From NCBI RefSeq assembly GCF_007829815.1, contig NZ_VIWT01000005.1:372001-436000 (forward strand): DNA of 64,000 bases, in the 5' to 3' direction. The stretch comes from Kitasatospora viridis. Lineage in GTDB: Bacteria; Actinomycetota; Actinomycetes; Streptomycetales; Streptomycetaceae. This document shows positions 49,201 through 61,200 of this stretch, piece after piece (the first letter of the stretch is position 1; each line of letters opens with the position of its first letter). The notes below the pieces were generated by a model. That model did not search any database and had not been told where the DNA came from. It was given only the letters and a program-made list of their open reading frames with translations. The position numbers and the translations under genes were made by a program.

Positions 49201-52200
49201 GGGCGGGCTGGCGGGCCGCCTGCTCGCGCTCAGCCCGGCTGAGCGCGAGCAGGAAGTACTGCAGATCGTGCGGGCCGCTGCCGCCGTGGTTCTGGGGCAC
49301 AGCCGACCCGGGGACATCGACCCGCAGCGGGCCTTCCGGGACATGGGCATCGACTCGTTGACCGGGCTGGAGCTGCGCAACCGGCTCGCGGCGGAAACCG
49401 GCCTCAGCCTGCCCGCCACCCTGGTCTTCGACCATCCGACACCGATCGACCTCGCCAGGCACCTGGTGACAGAGGCATGCGGGACCGACGGCGCGACCGC
49501 CGTTCCTGTGGTCCGCGTCGGCATGGACGAGCCGGTGGCGATCGTCGGTATGGGGTGCCGGTTCCCGGGCGGGGCGGAGAACCCGGAGGGCTTCTGGCAG
49601 ATGGTCGCCGGAGGCTCCGACGCGATGTCGGGCTTCCCGGCCGACCGTGGCTGGGACATGGCGGGCCTGCCTGATCCGGATTCCGGTGACGGCGGCGCGG
49701 GCTATGCCCGGATAGGCGGCTTCCTCGACAATGCCGGCGACTTCGATGCCGAGTTCTTCGGCATCAGTCCGCGTGAGGCCCTGGGCATGGACCCCCAGCA
49801 GCGACTGCTGTTGGAGACCTGCTGGGAGGCCCTGGAGGACGCGGGCATTGCCCCTGGTTCGCTGTGGGGCACCGATACCGGGGTCTACGCGGGCATCATC
49901 GCATCGGGCTACCAGCTCGGTGACCAGGACGGTGACGGCGGCTTCGGGATCACCGGGACGACGGCAAGTGTCGCGTCCGGTCGAGTGTCGTACACGCTGG
50001 GGCTTCAGGGCCCTGCGGTGTCGATCGACACGGCGTGCTCGTCGTCGCTGACGGCGATTCACCTTGCGGCGCAGGCCCTGCGCTCCGGCGAATGCGGGAT
50101 CGCGCTGGCCGGTGGCGTCACCGTGATGGCCACCCCGGGCGCGTTCACGGAGTTCGCGCGGCAGCGCGGCCTGGCCGCCAACGGTCGTTGCAAGCCGTTC
50201 TCGGAGGCCGCTGACGGCACCGGGTGGGGCGAGGGCGTCGGCATGCTGGTGCTGGAGCGCCTGTCGGATGCGCGTGCCCGTGGGCACAAGGTGTTGGCGG
50301 TCGTCGCGGGTAGTGCGGTCAACCAGGACGGTGCGAGTAACGGTCTGTCGGCGCCGAACGGGCCCTCGCAGCAGCGGGTGATCCGCGCGGCGTTGGCGAG
50401 TGCCGGGCTGGAGCCGGGCGACGTCGACGTCGTGGAGGCGCATGGCACGGGCACCGCGTTGGGTGACCCGATCGAGGCGCAGGCGCTTCTCGCCACCTAT
50501 GGCCAGGACCGGCCGGAGGGTCGGCCCCTGCTGCTCGGGTCGGTGAAGTCGAACATCGGCCACACGCAGGCGGCCGCCGGTGTCGCTGGTGTGATCAAGA
50601 TGGTGCAGGCAATGCGGCACGGTGTGCTTCCGCAGACCCTGCATGTCGACGCCCCGTCCTCGCACGTCGACTGGTCCGCTGGGGCGGTGGAGTTGCTGAC
50701 CGCGCCGCGGGAGTGGCCGGCTGGTTCCGGTCCTCGGCGTGCGGGTGTGTCGGGCTTCGGGATCAGCGGCACCAACGTCCACCTCATCCTTGAGCAGCCC
50801 ACCGAGGACGCCCCCGTCCTGGATGTCGTGGAGTCTGCGGGTCCGGCGGCATGGGTGCTGTCGGCGCGGACCGCGCCGGCGCTCGCTGAGCAGGCCGGTC
50901 GGCTGGCGGAGTTCGCCGCTGATCGTCCGGAGGTCACCGCGAGGGACCTGGCGTTCTCGCTGGCGGTGACGCGGACCACGGCGTTCTCGCATCGCCTGGC
51001 GGTGGTGGGCGAGGACCGCGATCAGCTGCTCGCGGGCCTGACCGCTGCCGCAACGGGGCAGGAGGCGCCCGGTGTTGTGAGCGGGAGCGCTGGTTCGGTG
51101 TCCCGGCCGGTGTTCGTGTTTGCAGGTCAGGGTGCGCAGTGGGTCGGGATGGGCCTGCAACTGTGGGACGAGGAACCCGCGTTCGCGGCGGCGATGGAGC
51201 GCTGTGCGCAGGCGCTGGCGCCGTTCGTCGACTGGCAGCTGCGCGAAGTGCTCGCGGATGCCGAGCTGTTGGCCCGCGTGGACGTGGTCCAGCCGGCGTC
51301 GTGGGCGGTGGCGGTCAGCCTGGCCGAGCTGTGGCGCGCCTACGGCGTCGAGCCCGCAGCCGTTGCCGGTCACAGCCAGGGCGAGATCGCCGCGGCATGC
51401 GTCGCAGGCGGCCTGTCGCTGGAGGACGGCGCCCGGGTGGTCGCACTGCGCAGCCGGGCGCTGGCCGGGCTGGCCGGCACGGGCGGGATGGTCTCCGTGC
51501 CCGCCGGGCTGGACGAGGTGCAGGAGTGGATCTCCCAGTGGGCTCAGGACTTGTCGATCGCGGCGGTCAATGGTCCTCGCCAGGTGGTGGTGGCCGGTGC
51601 CGCGCAGGCGTGCACCGAGTTCGTGGACGCCTACACGGATCGCGGCGCGCGGCGGATCGCAGTCGACTACGCCTCGCACACCGCGCACGTTGAGGCGGTT
51701 CAGGAGCGTCTGGCCGAGGACCTGGCCGGGGTGTCCCCGGTTTCCGGTTCGGTGCCGTTCTACTCGACGCTCGAAGCCCGGGTGCTGGACACCGCCGAGC
51801 TCGATGGTGGCTACTGGTACCGCAACCTGCGGCAGACGGTGCGCTTCGGTGAGGTCATCGCCGAACTCGCGGCCGCGGGTCACCGCGTCTTCGTGGAGGC
51901 CAGCCCGCACCCGGTGCTGGGCCTGGCGATCGCACAGGCCGGCGAGGACCTGGTAGCCGCAGGCAGCCTGCAGCGCGGCGACGGCGGTCGTGGCCGCTGG
52001 CTGACCGCACTGGCTGGCGCGTACGCGGCCGGTGTCGAGGTGGACTGGGCCGCAGTGACCGCCGACGGTGGCCGGGCGGTCAAGGTCGGCCTGCCGACCT
52101 ACCCGTTCCAGCGGGAGCGGTACTGGCCGAAGGCCGTCACGGGCCGCGGTGATGCTTCGTCGGCTGGTCAGCAGCGGGTCGGACACCCGCTCTTGGCGGC

Positions 52201-55200
52201 GGCCGTGTGGCTGGCCGAGGGTGACGGCCTTGTGCTGACGGGTCGCCTGTCGCTGTCGGCGATGCCGTGGCTGGCCGACCACGCCGTGCACGGCACCGTC
52301 CTGCTGCCCGGCACGGCATTGGTGGACCTGGCGGTCCACGCGGGTGACCTGGCCGGCTGCGGCACGCTGGAGGAGCTGACGCTCCAGGAGCCGCTGGTCC
52401 TGCCGGGCCAGGGTGGCGTGCAGTTGCAGGTCCGCGTCAGCGACGGCGAGGGTCCGCGAACGGTCACGATCTCTTCCCGCGAGGGTGAGGGCGAGTGGGT
52501 TCGGAACGCGGTCGGCGTGCTGGCTCCGGCCGGCAGTGAGCCCGTCCCGGCTCCGCTGGACGTCTGGCCTCCGACGGGCGCGGAGCTGGTGCCGGTCGAC
52601 GGCGCCTACGAGAAGTTCGCCCAGCGCGGTTACAACTACGGTCCGGCGTTCCAGGGGCTGCGTCAGGTCTGGCGTGCCGGGGACACCGTCTTCGCCGAGG
52701 TTGAGCTGCCCCCCGTCATTGAGTCGGACGCGGCCGCGTTCGGTCTGCATCCCGCTCTGCTCGATGCCGCTCTGCACGGTCTGCTGGCCGCCAGCGACGG
52801 TGGCGGTGGGACGGGGCTGCCGTTCGCGTGGTCGGGTGTGCGGCTGCTGGCGGGCGGTGCCCGCCACCTGCGGGTGGTCCTGGCTCCTGGGCAGGGCGGT
52901 GTCTCGGTCACGGCGTTCGACGGTGTCGGCCAGCCGGTCTTGCAGGCGCGGTCCCTGGCGATGCGTGAGGCCTCGGCTGGTCAGCTCGCTGGCTCTGCGC
53001 GTCAGGTTCGGCAGTCGCTGTTCACCGTGGACTGGGTCCCGCTTCCTGCCCCGCAGGCCGCTGAGGCCGCAGTGCAGTGGGCGCGGCACGGCTCGGCGGT
53101 GGCGCCGGTGGTTGTGGCAACCGTGCCGGTTGCCGCGCCCGGGGTTTCGGCGCCGCAGGCGGCCCAGCAGGCCGTCGCAACAGTGCTGGACTGGGTGCAG
53201 GAGTGGCTCGGTGACCCCGACACCGACGACGCGCGCCTGGTGATCTGGACCCAGGGCGTGGCCGCCGGGCAGGACTTGGCCGGCGCAGCGGTGACGGGCC
53301 TGGTCCGCTCGACGCAGTCGGAGCACCCGGGTCGTCTGCTGCTGGTCGATGTCGATCCGTCAGCCGGCCTGGACCCCACTCGCGACGCGGACGTGGATGC
53401 CGTCCTGGCCGTCACGTTGGACGCCGATGAGCCCGAGGTCCGCATCCGTCCCGCTACTGATGGGGGAGTCGCGGCGTTCGGTCGCCGGCTGGCCCGCTCC
53501 AACGAGCTGGCACTGCCCAGTGGTTCGGGCTGGCGGGTCGAGGTGACCCAGCCCGGCGATCTGGGAAGCGTCGCTGTGATCGACGTCCCGGAGACAGGCG
53601 CCGAGTTGTCGGCGGGTCAGGTCCGGGTCGGTCTGCGTGCGGCGGGCGTGAACTTCCATGACGTGGTCGGCGGCCTGGGGATGGTCGTGGACGGCCGGGT
53701 CCTGGGCATGGAGGGCGCCGGTGTCGTCCTGGAGATCGGCCCTGGAGTCACCGGTCTGACGGTTGGTCAGCCGGTGATGGGCCTGGTGCCCGGCTGGGGT
53801 CCGGTTGGGATCGTGGACAGCCGGCTGCTTGCCCCGATTCCGCAGGGCTGGTCCTTCCAGCAGGCCGCATCGGTCTCGGCAGGGTTCCTCACCGCGTTCT
53901 ACGCATTGCGGGATCTGGCCCAGGTCCGTCCCGGTCAGCGAGTGCTCATCCATGCCGGTACCGGTGGAGTCGGCACGGCGGCGGTGCAGTTGGCGAGGAT
54001 GTGGGGCTTGGAGGTCTTCGCGACCGCCAGCCCGGCCAAGCAGCACGCGTTGCTGGCGATGGGTGTGGACGAGAACCACATCGCCTCGACCCGGGACCTG
54101 GCTTTCAGTGAGCGGTTCTTGGCCGTGACCGGTGGCGAGGGCATGGACGTGGTCGTGAACGCCCTGGCCGGGGAGTTCACGGACGCCTCGCTGCAACTGT
54201 TGCCGCGCGGCGGCCAGTTCGTCGAGATGGGCAAGACCGACATCCGCGATGCCGCGCAGGTCGCTCAGGCTCACCGCGGAGTGGTGTACCAGGCCTTCGA
54301 CCTGATGGACGCCGGTGTGCCGCGCGTCGCGGAGATGCTGGCCGACCTCGGTGGCATGTTCGAGGCCGGGACGCTGGTCCCGCCGCCGGTGACGAGCTTC
54401 GAGCTGTCCCAGTCGGTAGCGGCGCTGCGTTACCTCCAGTCCGCCCGGCACGTCGGCAAGGTCGTGCTGAACATCCCCGCCGAGTGGGATCGCCAGGGCA
54501 CCGTCCTGGTCACCGGTGGAACCGGCACGCTGGGTGGGGAGTTGGCCCGGCACCTGGTGAACGTCCGTGGCATGCAGCACCTGGTCCTGATGTCCCGCCG
54601 GGGTGCGGCGGCGCCGGGAGTCGCCAGTCTGGTCGCGGAGTTGGCTGAGATGGGTGCGGAGGTGCGGGTGCAGGCCGGCGATGCCGCCGACCGCGACGCC
54701 CTCGCCTCGGTCCTGGCGAGGATCGAGCGGCCGCTGACGGCAGTCGTGCACGCCGCCGGCGTGATCGACGACGCCACGGTGGAGTCGCTGACACCGCGGC
54801 GGATCGCGAACGTCCTGTCGGCGAAGGCCGATGCGGCGTGGAACCTGCACGAGCTGACCGAAGACGCGGGCCTGGCCGGGTTCGTCCTCTACTCCTCGGC
54901 CGCCGCTGTCATGGGCAGCCCGGGGCAGGGCAGTTACGCCGCCGCCAACGCGTTCCTGGACGCCCTGGCGACCTACCGCCGCGACCGGCAGCTGGCCGGC
55001 CAGTCGCTGGCCTGGGGCCTGTGGGCCCAGGCCTCGGAGATGACCGGCCACCTGGCTGGTGCCGACCTGTCCCGGGCCCGACGTGGCGGCATCCAGCCGC
55101 TGACGACCGAGCAGGGCCTGGCGCTCTTCGACGCTGCTGCCGCGCTGGGTGCGCCGTTGGCGGTCCCGGCCCGGCTGGACCTGGCCGCGCTGTCGCGTGG

Positions 55201-58200
55201 CGGCCGGCCGGTGCCCGCGCTGCTGCGCGGCCTGGCCGCCGGTGGCGTCGCCGCACGGCCGACCGCGGCCGTGGCAACGGCCGCGGAAGCGGGCGGCCTG
55301 GCGGGCCGGTTGGCCACGCTCAGCCCCGCCGATCGCGAGCAGGAAGTCCTGGAGATCGTCCGGGCCGCCGCTGCCGTGGTTCTGGGGCATGCCCGGCCTG
55401 CGGACATCGATCCGCTGCGGGCCTTCCGGGACATGGGCATCGACTCGCTGACCGGGCTGGAACTGCGCAACCGGCTCGCGAGCGAGACCGGCCTCACCCT
55501 GCCGGCCACCCTGGTCTTCGACCAGCCGACACCGCTGGACGTCGCCCGGTACCTGGTGGCAGAGGTGTGCGGGACCGCCGAGGTCGTCGGGTCGGCGGTT
55601 GTGCCGGCGGTCCGGGTCGGCACTGACGAGCCGGTGGTGATCGTGGGTATGGGCTGCCGGTACCCGGGCGGGGTCGAAGACCCCGACGGGTTCTGGCAGT
55701 TGGTCGCCGGAGGCACCGACGCGATGGCGGGCTTCCCGGCGAACCGTGGCTGGGAGACGCCCGACCTGTCCGAGTCCGGTGACGAGGGCAACACCTTCGC
55801 TCCGGTCGGCGGCTTCCTGGACAGCGCCGGCGAGTTCGATGCGGAGTTCTTCGGCATCAGTCCGCGTGAGGCCCTGGGCATGGACCCTCAACAGCGCCTG
55901 CTGCTGGAGACCTGCTGGGAGGCCCTGGAGGACGCGGGGATTGCCCCGGGATCGCTGAAGGGCAGCGACACCGGCGTCTACGCGGGCATCATCACCTCCG
56001 GCTACCGGATCACCGAGCAGGACGGTGCCGGCGGCTTCGGGATGACCGGCACCACGGCGAGTGTGGCGTCGGGACGCGTGTCCTACTCGCTGGGGCTTCA
56101 GGGCCCTGCGGTGTCGATCGACACCGCGTGCTCGTCCTCGCTGACGGCAATTCACCTGGCGGCGCAGGCGCTGCGCTCTGGCGAGTGCGGGATCGCGCTG
56201 GCCGGTGGCGTCACCGTGATGGCCACTCCGGGCGCGTACACGGAGTTCGCGCGCCAGCGCGGCCTGGCCGCCAACGGACGGTGCAAGCCGTTCGCGGAGG
56301 CGGCCGACGGCACCGGTTGGGGCGAAGGCGTCGGTGTCCTGGTGCTGGAGCGGCTCTCGGATGCCCGGGCTCGTGGGCACAAGGTGCTGGCGGTCGTCGC
56401 AGGCAGCGCGATCAACCAGGACGGCGCGAGTAACGGTCTGTCGGCGCCGAACGGGCCCTCGCAGCAGCGGGTGATCCGGGCCGCGCTGGCCAGCGCCGGG
56501 CTGCAGCCGGCCGATGTCGACGTCGTCGAGGCGCACGGCACCGGCACCGCACTGGGTGACCCGATCGAGGCCCAAGCGCTGCTGGCCACCTACGGTCAGA
56601 ACCGGCCGGAGGGTCGGCCCCTGCTGCTCGGGTCGGTGAAGTCGAACATCGGCCACACGCAGGCTGCTGCTGGTGTGGCGGGTGTGATCAAGATGGTGCA
56701 GGCGATGCGGCACGGGATGCTGCCGCAGACCCTGCATGTCGACGCCCCGTCCTCGCACGTCGACTGGTCGGCCGGAGCGGTGGAACTGCTGAGCACGGCG
56801 CGGGAGTGGCCGGCTGGTTCCGGCCCTCGGCGTGCGGGTGTGTCGGCGTTCGGGATCAGCGGCACCAACGTGCACGTGATCCTTGAGGAGCCCGCCCGGG
56901 AGGCCTCGGTCCAGGCCGAGTTGGAGCCTGCTGCGGGTCCGGCGGCGTGGGTGCTGTCGGCCCGGTCCGACGCGGCCCTGGCCGCGCAGGCGGGCCGGCT
57001 GGCGGAGTTCCTGACGGTGCGTCCGGAGCTCGCGGCCAAGGATGTGGCGTTCTCCCTGGCGGCCACCCGCACCACGGGCTTCTCGCACCGCCTGGCGGTG
57101 GTGGGCGAGGACCGCGACCAGCTGCTTGAAGCCCTGAGCGCTGCCGCAACGGGTCAGGAGGCGCCCGGTGTTGTCACCGGGAGCGCTGGTTCGGCCTCGC
57201 GGCCGGTGTTCGTGTTCGCCGGTCAGGGCGCGCAGTGGGTCGGAATGGGCCTGCAACTGTGGGACGAGGAGCCCGCGTTCGCTGCGGCGATGGAGCGCTG
57301 TGCGCAGGCGCTGGCGCCGTTCGTCGACTGGCGACTGCGCGAAGTGCTCGCGGATGCCGAGCTGTTGGCCCGCGTGGACGTGGTTCAGCCGGCGTCGTGG
57401 GCGGTGGCGGTGAGCCTGGCTGAGCTGTGGCGTGCCTACGGTGTCGAGCCGGCCGCGGTGGCCGGTCACAGCCAGGGCGAGATCGCCGCGGCGTGTGTCG
57501 CCGGTGGCCTGTCGCTGGAGGACGGCGCCCGGGTTGTCGCACTGCGCAGCCAGGCGTTGGCGAGTCTGGCGGGCACAGGCGGAATGGTCTCCGTGCCGGC
57601 CGGCCTGGACGAGGTCGGGGAGTGGCTCTCCCGCTGGGGCCAGGACCTGTCGGTGGCCGCTGTCAACGGTCCGAGGCAGGTCGTGGTGGCCGGTGCCGCG
57701 CAGGCGTGCACCGAGTTCGTGGACGCCTACGCGGATCGGGGCGCGCGGCGGATCGCGGTGGACTACGCGTCGCACACCGCGCATGTCGAGGCGGTCGAGG
57801 AGCGTCTGGCCGAGGACCTGGCCGGTGTGTCCCCGGTCTCCGGTTCGGTGCCGTTCTACTCCACGCTCGAAGCCCGAGTGCTGGACACCGTCGAGTTGGA
57901 CGGCGGCTACTGGTACCGGAACCTGCGCCAGACCGTGCAGTTCGGCAAGGTCATCGCCGAACTCGCGGCCGAGGGCCACCGGGTGTTCGTTGAGGCCAGC
58001 CCGCACCCGGTGCTGGGCCTGGCGATCGCACAGGCCGGCGAGGACCTGGTAGCCGCAGGCAGCTTGCAGCGCGGCGACGGTGGCCGTGGCCGCTGGCTGA
58101 CCGCGCTGGCCGGCGCGTACACGGCCGGTGTCGAGGTGGACTGGGCCACGGTGACGGCCGACGGCGCTGGCAAGGTCGCTCTGCCGACGTATCCGTTCCA

Positions 58201-61200
58201 GCGCCAGCACTACTGGCCGAAGGCCGTGACCGGTCGCGGGGATGCGCCGTCGATCGGCTTGGAGCGGGCCGGACATCCGCTGTTGGCGGCCGCAGTCTGG
58301 CTGGCCGAGGGCGACGGGCTGGTGCTGACGGGTCGTCTGTCGCTCGCCACGATGCCGTGGCTGGCCGACCACACGGTCCACGGCACCGTCCTGCTCGCCG
58401 GTACCGCGTTCGTGGACCTGGCGACCCACGCCGGCGACCTGGCGGGTTGCGGCACGCTGGAGGAGTTGACGCTCCAGGAGCCGCTGCTCCTGCCCACCAC
58501 CGGTGGCGTGCAGTTGCAGGTCCACGTTGGTGACAGCGACAACGGCCGACGAACCGTCATGGTCTCCTCCCGCGAGGGTGAGGGCGAATGGGTCCGGCAC
58601 GCCGTCGGCGTGCTCGCCCCAGCGGGCAGTGAGCCCGTCCCCGCCGCGTTGGCCGTCTGGCCTCCGGCGGGTGCGGAGTCGGTTCCGGTCGACGGCGCCT
58701 ACGAGAAGTTCGCCCAGCGGGGCTACGGCTACGGCCCCGCGTTCCAGGGCCTGCGTCAGGCCTGGCGTGCCGGGGACACCGTCTACGCCGAGGTCGAGCT
58801 GCCCCAGGCGGCGGAAGCTGATGCGGCCGGGTTCGGCTTGCACCCCGCTCTCCTTGATGCCGCGCTGCACGGTCTGCTGGCCGCCGGCGATGGCAGTGGC
58901 GGGACGGGACTTCCGTTCGCCTGGTCGGGCGTGCGACTGCTGGCCGGGGGCGCCCGCCACCTGCGGGTGGTCCTGGCCCGTGAGTCCGGCGGCGTCTCGG
59001 TCACCGCGTTCGACGGCGTCGGTGAACCGGTGCTGGAAGCCCGGTCGTTGGCGATGCGTGAGGCCCCGGCTGGTCAACTCGCCGGCGCTGGTCGGCAGGT
59101 GCGGCAGTCGCTGTTCACCGTCGACTGGGTCCCGCTGACGGCGCAGACCTCTGACGCCGTGGTCCAGTGGGCGCGGCACGGCTCGGCGTTGGCGCCGGTG
59201 GTTGTGGCGGCCGTGCCGACTGCCCCGTCCGGGACTTCGGCGCCGCAGGCAGCTCAGCTGGCCGCTGCGACGGTGCTGGACTGGGTGCAGGAGTGGCTCG
59301 GTGACCCCGAGACTGACGACGCTCGGTTGGTGATCTGGACCCAGGGCGCAGCTGCCGGGGAGGACTTGGCCGGCGCAGCGGTCGCAGGGCTGGTCCGCTC
59401 CGCGCAGTCCGAGCACCCGGGTCGTCTGCTGCTGGTCGATGTCGACCCGTCAGCCGACTTGGATCCCGGCCGCGACGCGGATGTGGACACCGTTCTGGCT
59501 GCGGTGCTGGGCGCGGACGAGTCCGAGCTCCGCATCCGCGCCGAGGCCGGGGGAGTCGCGGCGTTCGGTCGGCGGCTGGTCCGGGCCGGCGCGTCCGGGG
59601 AGTTGGTGCTGCCGAGTGGTACGGGCTGGCGCGTGGAGGTGGCGCAGCCGGGTGACCTGGGCAGTGCGGCTGTCATCGATGCCCCTGAGGCGGGCGCCGA
59701 GTTGTCGGCGGGTCAGGTCCGAGTGGGCCTGCGTGCGGCGGGCGTCAACTTCCATGACGTGGTCGCCGGTCTGGGGTTGGTCCTGGACGGCCGGGTCCTC
59801 GGCGGGGAAGGCTCCGGGATCGTCCTGGAGACCGGCCCCGGAGTCACCGGTCTGACGGTTGGTCAGCGCGTCATGGGTCTGGTGCCCGGTTGGGGACCGG
59901 TCGGGGTGGTCGACGGTCGGCTGCTTGCGCCGATTCCGCAGGGCTGGTCGTTCCAGCAGGCCGCATCGGTCTCGGCAGGATTCCTGACCGCGTTCTATGC
60001 GCTGCGGGATCTGGCCCAGGCTCGCCCCGGTCAGCGAGTGCTCATCCACGCCGGTACCGGTGGAGTCGGCACGGCGGCGGTGCAGTTGGCGAAGATGTGG
60101 GGCCTGGAGGTCTTCGCGACCGCCAGCCCGGCCAAGCAGCCTGCGTTGCGGGCGATGGGAGTGGCTGACACCCACATCGCGTCCACTCGTGATCTGGCCT
60201 TCTGCGAGCGGTTCCTGGCCGTGACCGGTGGCGAGGGCGTGGACGTGGTGGTGAACGCCCTGGCCGGGGAGTTCACGGACGCGTCGCTGCGACTGCTGCC
60301 GCGTGGTGGTCAGTTCGTCGAGATGGGCAAGACCGACATCCGCAACCCGGAGCAGGTCGCGCAGACCCATCCCGGGGTCGTCTACCGGGCCTTCGACCTG
60401 ATGGACGCCGGAGTACCGCGCATCGCGGAGATGTTCGCCGAGCTGGGGGCGATGTTCGAGGCCGGGACGCTGGTCCCGCCGCCGGTGACGAGCTTCGAAC
60501 TGTCGCAGGCCGTGGCAGCACTGCGGTACTTGCAGGCGGCTCGGCACGTGGGCAAGGTCGTGCTGAACGTGCCGGCCGAGTGGGATCGCGACGGAACCGT
60601 GCTGATCACCGGCGGTACCGGCACGCTGGGCGGGGAGTTGGCCCGGCACCTGGTGAACGTGCGTGGCATGCAGCACCTGGTCCTGATGTCCCGCCGGGGT
60701 GCGGCGGCGCCGGGAGTTGCCCGTCTGGTCGCGGAGTTGGCCGCCTCGGGTGCAGAGGTGCGGGTGCAGGCCGGCGATGCCGCCGACCGTGACGCCCTCG
60801 CCTCGGTGCTGGAGCGGATCGAGTCGCCGTTGACGGCGGTTGTGCACGCCGCAGGCGTGATCGACGACGCCACCGTGGAGTCGCTGACACCGCAGCGCAT
60901 GGCGACCGTGCTGGCCGCCAAGGCTGACGCGGCGTGGAACCTGCACGAGCTGACCCAAGACGCGGGCCTGGCCGGCTTCGTGCTCTACTCCTCGGCCGCA
61001 GCCGTCATGGGCAGCGCGGGCCAAGGGAGTTACGCGGCCGCGAACGCGTTCCTGGACGCACTCGCTGCCTACCGTCGCGACCGGCACCTGGCCGGTCAGT
61101 CGCTGGCGTGGGGTCTGTGGGCCCAGGCGTCGGAGATGACCGGCCACCTGGAGGGCGCGGGTCTCTCGCGTCTGCGCCGTGGCGGTGTTCAGCCGTTGAC

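Noticed and set aside
43295..53326. Very long open frame (3343 codons) on the minus strand, and similar ones at 35652-41702, 53360-59416 and 59450-63955
   Set aside because: They lie exactly opposite PKS modules with intact catalytic motifs on the plus strand. Such antisense frames are a by-product of GC-rich codon bias, and their translations are low-complexity Arg/Gln/His-rich text.
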